Shown: positions 23,001 to 32,826 of the stretch, piece by piece
Numbering within the stretch: the first letter of the stretch is position 1
How the letters are laid out: each line of letters opens with the position of its first letter
From: Membranipora membranacea
Lineage: Eukaryota; Bryozoa; Gymnolaemata; Cheilostomatida; Membraniporidae
Assembly: GCA_914767715.1 (NCBI GenBank)
Contig: OU612069.1
Location: 11,343,387 to 11,407,386 of the forward strand
Direction of reading: 5' to 3'
DNA length: 64,000 nt
The notes under the pieces: generated by a model
What the model saw: only the letters and a program-made list of their open reading frames with translations
The model's database searches: none
What the model was told of the DNA's origin: nothing
Translations under genes and position numbers: made by a program

Positions 23001-24576
23001 TCATTTTATTTTTCATATGGTGAAAGTCTCATATGATAAATGTTCAAGTTCCTCCGTAGTACTGATCAGCATTGGTGTCTTTTCATTTCTCCCGGTATCT
23101 ACACATACTGTCACCATAAAGTCGTGTCACCAACTGTCAACCTATCAATGTGAAAAGAAGCAGAAAACCATTACTAAAAATAATCCTTGAAGCCACAAAT
23201 AGCCCTGAACAAGGAACATACTCAAAACAGTGAATAACAAAACATATAAACTGTTGCAACAGAACATAAAACTTTGTAAACAATGCTGCTTGTATGATAT
23301 CACACAGGACGGAACAACTCACAAAGATGATTATTATCAAGTTCATAATCTCAATAAAACAAGCTGATTTGGAGAGACGACAAACTTTTCCGCTCATAGG
23401 ATATCATTCTAGCAACTTACATCAAATTTACATGTATCTTGATAAAGTAGTTACATACCATTTCTCTGATGAATAATGTTTGACCAATATAGATCCTCCA
23501 TGCTGTGTCTTCTATTGAAATGGTAGCTCAGGTTGCCGTGACAAATCAGTCACTTAACCATTCTGATCATCATAATCACATAGACCTAAACTATCAGGCC
23601 ATGTACATTCAATGCAGACTAGAAAAAAAAGTAGACAAACGACATGTCAAGTATGTATGTATGTATGTATGTATGGATGTATGGATGATGTGGAAAGTCT
23701 TCACACTTAATATGTAAAACAGAGAGAGCGTGGAAGTTTTGTCATTTACCTGTGAGGCTGGCTTTGTTTTATGTAAATTGAGTTGGGCGAGGGGGGGGGG
23801 GGTGTGGAGAGCAGAGAGTGAAATCAAGGGTCCAGTTTTAAATAAAGGGAGAGAGTGTATAATAAGTGTTTGTTTAATCAATCCTTGGTTTAATTAATTT
23901 TAATAACAGTCAATTGAATTATATATACATACCATAATAAAACCATATATATAGTCTAATTAAAGTCTAAATGAAAAATGTACTTTTTCTATCCTGAAGT
24001 TGTTATCAGTCTGAGTTGTATTACAAGTTAAGTAAGTAAGTAAGTAAGTAATGTCTGAGCAGTCCAATCAGAGTTAAATAGTTTGATTACTAAATTAAAA
24101 CCTCAATTTCCCAGAGCAATTGGAGTTACATTTACCTGCTGTTGGAGAGAATCACTGATGGTCAGAATACAAGGAGAGGTGCAGCAGAGAGTTTGTAGCA
24201 AGGAGTAACAGTGGTAAATCAAAATAATGAGCAAAATTGTTGAGTCAAGACAGAAACATTGATTTGGAGCAATCCTTTCTTCTGAGCTTAGGCTAGCAAT
24301 GCACAGTTTCGATGTTGATCATATAACTTTGTTCGTCAAAAAAATATGTACTAAATACTCTTCTTAATCTGTATGTAGGTAAGATTAGATTTTATAAAGT
24401 TAAATATAATTATTTTAACAAGAAATGAAAAAATCATAAGTGTATGTCCAAAAGTTTGGGTAATCAATCATACGTCCCCTAAACACTGCATTTCAGCTGC
24501 TCTGAGGCTAAGTGAATTAATACACTCTCTATCGATCAGAGATATACATGCAATAGTATATCACGTGATCGGTGTG
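20068..24576 (+). mobile_element. 4.5-kb TIR DNA transposon with 9-bp TSD, carrying a RecQ-like helicase
   Basis: The left end starts CACACTGATTTCGAG and the right end, inverted, starts CACACCGATCACG. Both continue to a shared TCTCTGATCGATAGAG by about position 50, giving long imperfect terminal inverted repeats. The element is flanked by a perfect 9-bp duplication CAAACCAAC. A 9-bp duplication is usual for Mutator-like elements, but no MULE transposase was recognised. The only recognisable coding is a decayed RecQ-like helicase at 20.8-22.2 kb. The right half holds (GTAT)n, (TAAG)n and poly-G tracts. It sits within the SLC6 TM1 exon and must be a relatively recent arrival there. Confidence 0.85.
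20798..22177 (+). pseudogene. RecQ-like superfamily 2 DNA helicase, decayed, transposon cargo
   Basis: RecQ helicases unwind DNA 3' to 5' using ATP. The fragments in order are: E-F-G-I-E-R-L-A-Q-Y-Q-E-E-A-I with Walker A V-P-T-G-K-G-K-S (20.83-20.94 kb); motif Ia, VVVVPTNALIVDQVRKLKEK (21.2 kb); PEHMQALVGSL (21.47 kb); motif II VVVDECHLVFDW (21.53 kb, DECH in place of DEAH); TFRKSFGCLGATICRM with a motif III-like GLSVTLNEET (21.72-21.9 kb); and a C-terminal lobe with KTVVYAGH and VVVQFHGQSPANLQEAI (21.96-22.17 kb). Plausible introns separate some blocks. Frame changes near 21.53 and 21.95 kb are not explained by splicing. It lies wholly within the 4.5-kb element. Alternatively it is a host gene fragment captured by the element. 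Confidence 0.72.
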
Positions 24577-24647
24577 CAAACCAACAGAATAACCAACACA
24601 GGCCATCAGGAAGTAAATCTTATTGTTGAATGTCTCACGTTTATTCC
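24577..24647 (-). CDS. SLC6 TM1 exon, 5' half (before transposon)
   Basis: After the TTATTGCAG acceptor it encodes NKRETFNNKIYFLMACVGYS and V-G-L, the start of TM1. It is separated from its continuation by a 4.5-kb element. The 9-bp CAAACCAAC (plus strand 24577-24585) is repeated at 20059-20067. The upstream N-terminal exon was not identified with confidence. Confidence 0.82.
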
Positions 24648-25200
24648 CTGCAATAAAATAATATTGACAATTTGAACGATAATTTGAGGCAAGAGTCCCA
24701 TGAAGATTAGCTGGGAAGCTTTTGGATACTTCACAAAAATGGTAAACTTTTGAGGTGCTTTTGAAAGTGTTAAATAATAAATTTTGTAAATATAATGGCT
24801 TACCAACTCTAAAATACTGGGGTAACTTAGTTGAAGCGCTTAAACTGTGTCGGGATAATTGGAAGTAGCATTTCAAAATCACCCACTTCGGTGGAAAGGG
24901 GTTGATAATGAAATACTACAAACAGCTATCCTAACAATGTTTAAGCACTCTAACGAGGGGTAACTGAATGTCCCTTGCTTATATAGCCTATCTTTTCGCC
25001 TATCAGTGCAGAGCAACTTAAACATACTCATTGATGGCATCTGAGTTAATCGCCAGGGTTGTGTGGTTGGCAATAATCATGTTGTTAGCGATAATTAGAT
25101 TATGCAAATTGTCATGTCAGTAGATTCTCAACGAGAGAGAAAATTACAATTTATCAGAGGAAAGTATTTTGTCTTTCATAATGATTACTTGGACCTTTAC

Positions 25201-26370
25201 CGCAGGATTCCATTCTTGTCTGTTATGTGAGTTAAAATCCCCATGATCTTGGTTGTGCCTGCCATTCCAGCCTACTTCACCACCTGTGAAATCAAACAAA
25301 ACTGAATACATTTAAATTATGTTGTACACTGAGTTATCCCCTCTCCGAAAGTGAGGGGACGACTCAGTTAAAATGAGACAAAATCTATGAGTAGGCCTAT
25401 GGGCAGGTACTTAGGGCCTACTCTTTTACACTGAATTTTCATAAGTCGTGTCACCTATCCATGTGTTCAAAATTGATATAAAATTGAATGAAAGATCATA
25501 AGTATTGACAAGCGCCGGACTGTTGTTTAAGGTGTATATCCCCCCAAAAGTGGTAGTGAGGAATCCAAATTCTCTGCAACATCCATCAGCATTGAACTGC
25601 ATTGTTGAGCAGTCAACCTAAGAAAACCTTGTTAACCCTGGAAGGGTAACATATCTGAAAAATACACTGACTTCTGCATAGATTCAGATGTGGCAAGCAG
25701 TGGATACCGCCTACCACAGTGTGGTCCTACTAAACAGCCAATTGATAACCAATATAATTAACATGATATGAAAGCAGATACATACCATAAGGTCTAACAT
25801 ATTTCAGATTATATCAACGCAGCATGATAATGAACTGAATGAGACTCACTAACTTGAGCAATAGGCTGTCCATCCAGATAAGTATTTTCTCTTCCTATCC
25901 TCACCATCCATCTCCAGAACCATTTCCTCTGCACAGGGACTGGAGAGATTAATTTCTTCCTAAATTATTCAGCATCTACAGCATTGATGTTGACGGCCAG
26001 CTCATTTTCACCTGTGATGTCCGTGCCTGCTTTGATGAACAGATTAGTTAGGCCCAGTCTTGACTAGGACTAAGAGAATCTCAGGCAGTTCATCACTACC
26101 TTCATACTGCAATAAAGCGGCAGCACAATCAATTAGGTCAACACTGAGTATATATGTATCATCCTACAAAATAATATCTAAACCAATTCGAATCAACCCA
26201 TTTCAAAATATACTTCAATTGCAAAACACTTATTTTCTTCAAAGCTTGCTTCGACAGGAAGTAAATTGAGCGAAGGTGTAAGTACCATAGCTCTGTCGTA
26301 TTCATAATAGTATCCAAATACAGTTTTACAACACCCGTCGCACTTCAAGATTTCACTTTGTACCGAGAGT
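25201..26370 (-). other. Possible exons of an unidentified minus-strand gene
   Basis: Several stretches look exon-like on the minus strand. Around 26.25-26.37 kb is LKCDGCCKTVFGYYYEYDR; around 25.97-26.05 kb is LFIKAGTDITGENELAVNIN; at 25850-25928 a splice-bounded stretch encodes RKWFWRWMVRIGRENTYLDG; around 25.43-25.62 kb is FNADGCCREFGFLTTTFGG; and 25201-25283 has a clean acceptor and donor. Two of them share a D-G-C-C-x-x-x-F-G-like core, which could be a repeated Cys-rich domain. No family was recognised, and reading phases do not join to the SLC6 TM1 exon. Chance open frames are a real alternative. Confidence 0.25.
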
Positions 26371-26601
26371 CAAAATTAGTTCTTAGGAGGCAACATGGGC
26401 GGCGCCAACAAACCCTTTTAGAATGTCTTTTTCATAAATTGGTTGCTCTACTCTTCCCTAGTCTCATTGTTGTTCTCAACCTCTACAAGTTTGTGCTGGT
26501 GGACAATACTAAATAAAGCTACTTTTATATAACAAACATGATCACTCCATCACTGCTATGATCAGATTAAGAAAATATAAATCTAAACAAGGACTAGAAG
26601 T

Positions 26602-29110
26602 CATAGGCGTATTTAATCTGTCTGGTCAACTCTCTAACAAAAAAGCCCCGCGCAGTGGAAAATTTTTTTTCAGGAGACAAGCATCTGTTAGAGACTCTAA
26701 CAAATTTGTTAGAGTCTCTAACAAATTGTTAGAGTAGAGAATATTAACATAAGCCTCAGATCCACTCAAGGATTTTTCAGTGAAGCTTGTGAGTGGATCA
26801 TAGGCTTGTGGTGGTGGTTTTGGCCTCAGCTATTTCAGCATGTGATTGGATCTTTGGCTTGAGTTGAGGTGGTGGTCTGGCTCGGCCACAGCTACGCTTT
26901 AGAATGTCTGACTTGACTTGAGGCCCTAAGGCTGCCAACAAGCTTCAGGTTCACTCACAAATCTTTTGCAGAATTCAGTCACGGGTATCTGGGAGATCAG
27001 ACATAGTACACATTTCAAAAGCCCATTATCAACCCATTGGTTGGGTGGATGATAAGAATCCGTGACAACTCGAAAATGCAATTTCAAAAATCAAACCACA
27101 AACACCATTTTTGAAATGAACATTTTCGAAGTGTCCGTATACCGGTTGATAGTAGACTTTTGCAATATGTTGTGTACTATGTCTGATCAAGCAGGTGCCC
27201 ATGATGACTGCAGTCCCAGCGGGCACATTGTATGCGGCAACATGTTTCCAATGTTGTAATTGGATTGTTTCTGTGTTGCATGGTACACGTTTAACATTCA
27301 ATATCTTGTAGATGCATAAATGGTGCATACAAAGCAATAAAGTTTTTTCCAACATGGTAACTGCGCAGTAACTACCGCTACTTTACTAGAGAGTAATTTG
27401 CAAGAATACTGGCATCATATGTGATAAAATGCTTTGCCATTTGTTTGCTAACACTCTGTGTGGCTCCAAATTGTGTGCAATTCTATTTTGCACTGTTTTA
27501 TTCCATTTTATTAAAATCAAATCTAGTCTCTAGACCGCATGGGAATGATGCGTTTATGACCACGTAGAGGCATAAATGGTGCATACAAAGCAACACAGTT
27601 TTTTTGCAATATGGTAACTGCGCAGTAACTACAGCTACTTTACTAGAGAGTAATTTGCAAGAATACTGGCATCATATGTGATAAAATGCTTTGCCATTTG
27701 TTTGCTAACACTCTGTGTGGCTCCAAATTGTGTGCAATTCTATTTTGCACTGTTGTATTCCATTTTCTTAAAATCAAATCTAGTCTCTAAACTGCATGGG
27801 AACGATGCGTTCATGACTGCGTAGCTGTTGAATTTGTATACATTACTTGCATTTATCTCCCCTGGTAAGCTGCTAACGTTTGGTAAGCCCTTGTGACAAC
27901 ACAACAGTGCAATATAATTATTTAAATAAACCATTATTCAATAACTTTGAAACATTAATACATGTCAGTATTTTGAAATGGGTTAATAAATAGCCAGGGT
28001 TTAGATTACCTGCATTGAGCACCACTTAATGTTCTTTGCGAATAAAGTTGTATCAGATTGTATTCGAAACAAGACTCAAGAGATACACTGCAAATGGCTC
28101 AATGACTAACCCTACACTAGTGGAAGTCCAATGGTCTAATGGGCCTACTACTCAACATCAACAGTGGAATGCATCACTATGAGTAAAACACCCTCCTATA
28201 TGCTAATTGATATTAAATTTAATAAATTGTAATTAAAATGAAATATATACTGAGGTATGATTACATGGTTACATGGTTACTATATATACAAGCCTCTAGT
28301 TAGATGTGTAGCAGAGGCAGTTTATATATCGTAACAATATCTACTAAAATGCACCATTCCAACATATAATAGCGTGACAGATTGCCACATTAGGCAGACG
28401 TAGTTCAGCCTCTAAGGTAAACATCTTTTCAACATAGTTTAGATACAGTTGTGCCGGCTGGGGTGGGTCTGACTCTGAGGCTGTGTTGTGACCATGATTG
28501 ATAGCTATGACTATGATGGCCAAGTGGTGGTTCTGTGGGGTTCTGTTGACAGTCTCAATCAATCAACACAACAATAAAATCAATGAATCAACAACAAGCA
28601 ATCAATCAACCACCAACCATCATCATCAATAATGAAATGATGATCATGATGATGATGATGAAAAAAAAACAAAAACAGACAGGTGTGCTTGCTTTGCTTT
28701 GTTGCTAAATATGCATATTGATGAGAGGATTGGAGGGATAAAAGTCAAGGGACTTTCTGGGTAGCAATATATACAGAGCAATACTCCAGAGATTTGGGTA
28801 GCATTAGGGTAGCATGAGGAAGTTTTTAGGGAGAAAAGATTTGCTCTATCTGTATTTTCCTGTAACTTCGTTGCATCCCAAAGTATTAATTAAGATGACC
28901 TTGGAATGTCAATAGACAACAAAAAGTCTACTGGTTTCATATCAAAATTTTACCTTTATGTCCAGTGACAAAGAGAGGACAACTAATAATAATAACAGAA
29001 AAAGAAGACAATTCCTCATTACTTGATTCGAGGGTGGAACATTTTTCCCAACACTCTAACCATCCTTGCCTCTAACATTCGAGAGTTCGAGATAGTTAAA
29101 TACGCCTATG
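26602..29110 (-). mobile_element. 2.5-kb copy of the CATAGGCGTATTT element with 8-bp TSD
   Basis: It has the same termini as the 785-bp element and a perfect 8-bp duplication CTAGAAGT (26594-26601 and 29111-29118). The outer about 150 bp at the left and 630 bp at the right are nearly identical to the short copy. The interior from about 26755 to 28480 is absent from the short copy. The interior holds a direct duplication of about 256 bp, and on the minus strand at 27.06-27.25 kb a frame with YNVPAGTAVIMG. No transposase was recognised, so it is also non-autonomous or decayed. Confidence 0.88.
27314..27825 (+). repeat. 256-bp direct tandem duplication inside the 2.5-kb element
   Basis: Two copies start with GCATAAATGGTGCATACAAAG at 27314 and 27570 and continue through TACTTTACTAGAGAGTAATT and GGCATCATATGTGATAAAAT to CGCATGGGAATGATGCGTT-like ends. 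They are nearly identical, so the duplication is young. Confidence 0.8.
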
Positions 29111-29129
29111 CTAGAAGTAGAACTCCCTG

Positions 29130-29372
29130 GTCCAAGCTGGAACTCTTACTCTTAGTTAGTAAATGCAAGGTGTCTTTTACTCACAGGTCTACTCCAAACC
29201 TGGGATTTTGGCAATGTTTGACTGTCCCCCCCCCCCTTGAGTTTTTGTTGTTTGAAGGTAATTCATGGTTTAGAAGACACATGCAACTTTCATGGTCTCT
29301 GGAGTCAAAAGAAGTTTGGACAGCACTTCTCTGAGTATTCTGTTTGAAAGACTACCTCCTAAGCTGCTCATG
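29130..29372 (+). repeat. Dispersed repeat shared with 47.79-47.99 kb
   Basis: It contains GGCAATGTTTGACTG, a poly-C run, TTGAGTTTTTGTTGTTT, CTCTGGAGTCAAAAGAA and GACTACCTCCTAAGCTGCTC in the same order and spacing as the second copy. The family is unknown and no coding is evident. Confidence 0.7.
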
Positions 29373-30485
29373 CTGTGATACGTGGTTGGATGCTAATACA
29401 AGGTGGTTCAACTTAGCCCAGCTAAGATTTATATCAGTATGCAAGAAGGTTTGCATCTGTCAGATATAATAAGGATGAGTGTTCATAAATAATTACCAGA
29501 TATATAGGCGAGAGCCAAGTAGGTCTGTCTGTCAGCCCGGGCCAGAGTTGTCTGGTCTCCTCGCTCAGTTGTCTATCCATTTCCAGTCAAGTCTTTGTTG
29601 TTACATCCTAGATTGCAGAGATAATTACTTGAAAGCTAGGAGTAGCTTTCAGTAATTGTTAAGAGTGAGTCAGTTATTGTCAAAGTAGAGGGCCATGGTT
29701 TGTGTAATTACTTAATTAATTACTACCATTGTTGTGTAAATGTATCTCACCTGTGCTTTTACTCCTTCCCAGCGGGCAATTAGTTGTCTAAACTGAGTTG
29801 GAAAGAGGTTACCAGAAGAGGCTGAACACTGTTGCCAATTGTATGCCATATGGACCGGTGGAAGAGGTTGCCAAAAAGAGATTTTTAGCAACCTCTTCAA
29901 GTAATTTAATATAAGTTTTATATCCTTCTCAGGGAAGGATATAACAGGGATATTGTTAACTGTCTCTATCGAATATTAAAGTTGAATAGTTCATTTATTT
30001 GTTATATACATTTATTTATTATGTTACTCATAAGGCCTGTAGAGGAGGGAGTCAGGGCAGGGGGTACTGTCTGAGTGGGTCTGCTGTAGAAGGCTTCTGC
30101 CATGCTTAGAGCATTTAGCCTAAGAGTGTAAAGACTCAGCTGGAATCAATGATTCTTGCTACAACAAATGAATCCTTCCATAACCACCACTTTTTGTGTT
30201 GAGTGGCAAGTGGTGCCAGAAGCAGTTGATTCAATCAATGGCCACATATTTGCCTATTTCAAATTTCTTGGATTGATACTGGTTCACAGGAATAAAATAG
30301 GGATGCTGATTTCTCATTTGGTTGTTTGGTGTCTGGGTGTAGAGAATTCTCGAATATGATCAATCAGCTAGGGGAGATAAATGCTACTTTGGTCTGCAAA
30401 ATTCATCGACCTCACATTGACAACCATTTTTACACTCAGCCTAGACTTCTGTGTACCATTGAAAACAGTGAGGAAAAACTGTTCT
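29373..30485. other. Non-coding stretch
   Basis: There is no recognisable gene. GAGGTTGCCA/GCAACCTCTT inverted words occur near 29.86-29.90 kb. A related perfect palindrome, GCAACCTCTT-c-AAGAGGTTGC, lies at about 33.05 kb on the other side of the 30.5-32.8 kb element. Confidence 0.35.
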
Positions 30486-30494
30486 CATGCTGGA

Positions 30495-32817
30495 CGGTAG
30501 GTATGAAAAACCGAACCACGAACTCACAAGCTACGAACCTTTAAAAAACCGAACCTTCAATGTGTCTGATAACATAATTTCGGCCAATGATGTTCTTTGT
30601 AACAAAAAGTCAAAACTTTAATGAACAGTTATCCTCTCTTGCACTTTGGCAAATGATAGAGGACAACTCCAATCCCAGCAGAGAGTTTGGGACATATGAG
30701 CAGGGAGAGTGGGAAGGGAACAGGGAGGGGAGCAGGGAGTTTGTCCCCGACTGAACAAAGAAGGGGATTTTGTTCTAGATGTGACACCAGGCTAGATCAT
30801 CGCCTGAACGATTTCCAGATTGAGACAGAGGTTCCGGAGAGCTGGGAGCCACCAAGTTCAAACTTAGTGATTATTACCATGGTGGTGCGACTGATCCTGG
30901 ATAATTGAGTGATTATGCACAAATGCACGCAGTGATGCTTTTACTTACTAAATGATGCTTGCAAATACTCTGTTTATGTGATCATTGCACTGTTTGAGTG
31001 ATAAGGTGATCCAATCAGATAACATATTATATGCGCATTCAAATAAAGGTAATGGTTCAGAGAAGAGACTGTTGATGGTGTTTACACGTGTATTCAATGA
31101 ACTTATTTGTATATTATGGTGCCTGAAAAAGCGGCAAAATGAGAGGCAGAAAAAAAGGCCTGAGGGAATAGTAATGGCTCAGGTGGATTAATACTGAAGT
31201 GTGAGCATTCATGGCTGTGAATACACGTGTGATGGTAGACCATCGGGGACATAAAGCAGTTCCTATCCACTCGTAGTGGCAATGTACATTGTTAATGACA
31301 GTAAGCTAACTATCAAGCCATCACTGTTGCATAACAGCTATCACTAGGATTGTGCTGTGACTTCTGGTACTGTGTAACTAAAAAAACAGAAAATATCACA
31401 TTCAAATTCAAAGAGAAGTGTTTGATATCATATGTCATGATATTATCAGTTAAAATCTAAAACTCACTTTTTGCTCACTGCGCTCTACTCATAGCTTTAG
31501 GGCAGCATGAGGCAAGCTCCCCGTTTCTTCATTGCCGGTTAATATTATTTGCTTTTTTTATGGCTAGATGGTGACTGGTGAAGCTCACACCACATTACAT
31601 TATCAATCATGCTCGACTGGGATAAAATGAATAATACACCAATTAATTTTGGTACATACCTGACCCAACTTGCAGCTTAATTACTATGTAGTTGTTTAAC
31701 ACGAGGCCGTTTCAGAAGACTAGGATATTATCATTATCAGTTTACTCCAGGCCACCACATCTTGAACCTGACTTCGTTACACAGCTATAGTACAGCATGT
31801 TAGTCTGACCATCGGACCAAAATAATAAACTTGTATTCTGTGGTACGAGTCAGAGAAACCAATAGCTGAGGTTGTAATGAGTAAGGGCCCGCATGGATAT
31901 CTACAAACACAAGATTTCTTATGTTAGTTATTACAGAATATGCAGTTAATATATAGTATTTGCCTAACCACTTTCATACTAGTAGGATCATTTCATAGAT
32001 GATGAAGCCTGATCAAGCTAATGTAAATTTCAGAGAGGCAACACTGATCTGATATCTCTTAGAGTAGCACAAAATGCTGTATGTAAGACCTAACAGTTAA
32101 CAGTTATAGTTATATATATAGTAAATAAGCTCATTTTTTTATAGAAGAATTTTAATGTATATTAGAGGTCCTACTTTCCCCCTCATGCTTTGTTTGAAAC
32201 CAAAGAACAGCCATGAACTTTCAAAACAATATTTCAAGATAGGCCAACACCCATAGTACATACTTGTTAACTCTGTTGAGAGGTGATGATTCAGGAGGCA
32301 GCCTTCTGCTCCTCCTGTGACGAGTCAAAGGGGCTCCAATTTACTAAACTGTGACCATTTCTAATAAATAAGTGTGGTGTGTCCTCCATTACAGCCTTCT
32401 GTAGTAGCTCCACATACTTCCATCATTTTCAAACTTGCAGGAATATATATAGTCAAACCATTCCTCTCTCCAATGCAAAAGTTCATTTGGATTCATGATG
32501 ACTAATTTGACAATGGCATCTACTTGGTGTGTACCAAACTGTGCCATCTTGCTCTCCATAATTTTTCATCAAGTGACCTTGAGCTAGTCAGTGCACCTAG
32601 TTAGGGTGCACCTAGTTAGGGTGCAATGAGCACTATTAAAAGTCAAAGTTTGATGTCTGTTATATTATTGGTCACTTATCAAAAACATGACATTTCATTG
32701 GCTACTGACAATTTGAACTTTGAGCAAATTGATTTAAGCAGGAGAGGATAATCCTGAGTTCGGTTTTTAGAGGGTTCGTAGTTCGTGAGTTCGTGGTTCG
32801 GTTTTTCGTACCTACCC
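30495..32817. mobile_element. 2.3-kb TIR DNA transposon with 9-bp TSD
   Basis: The left end is CGGTAGGTATGAAAAACCGA and the right end inverted is GGGTAGGTACGAAAAACCGA. Both continue through ACCACGAACTCAC and CTACGAACC for about 60 bp. A perfect 9-bp duplication CATGCTGGA flanks the element at 30486-30494 and 32818-32826. The interior has no recognised transposase. It is a second family in the window with 9-bp duplications, again Mutator-like by duplication length only. Confidence 0.85.
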
Positions 32818-32826
32818 CATGCTGGA

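Larger units (their letters stand above)
9740..24647 (-). pseudogene. SLC6-family Na+-coupled neurotransmitter/amino-acid transporter, disrupted
   Basis: SLC6 proteins are 12-TM plasma-membrane symporters that move amino acids, GABA, glycine or monoamines with Na+ and Cl-. Exons recognised in order on the minus strand are: TM1 (24647-24577 plus 20067-20012), TM2 (19194-19063), TM3 (18013-17937 plus 17151-17070), the glycosylated loop (16465-16295), TM4 (13334-13202), TM5 (12629-12495), TM6 (12142-12009), TM10-11 (11392-11251), TM12 (10929-10773) and the tail (10431-10278, 9843-9740). The TM1 signature has Gly (GYSVGLGN), not the Asp typical of monoamine carriers, which suggests an amino-acid or GABA-like substrate. 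Four lesions are visible: transposon insertions inside the TM1 and TM3 exons, a +1 shift in TM1, and no exons for TM7-TM9. Splice sites and reading phases elsewhere are intact, so inactivation looks recent. An intact allele may exist elsewhere. Confidence 0.88.

Noticed and set aside
23650-23692. (GTAT)n and nearby (TAAG)n at 24026 as regulatory elements
   Set aside because: Simple microsatellites inside the 4.5-kb transposon.
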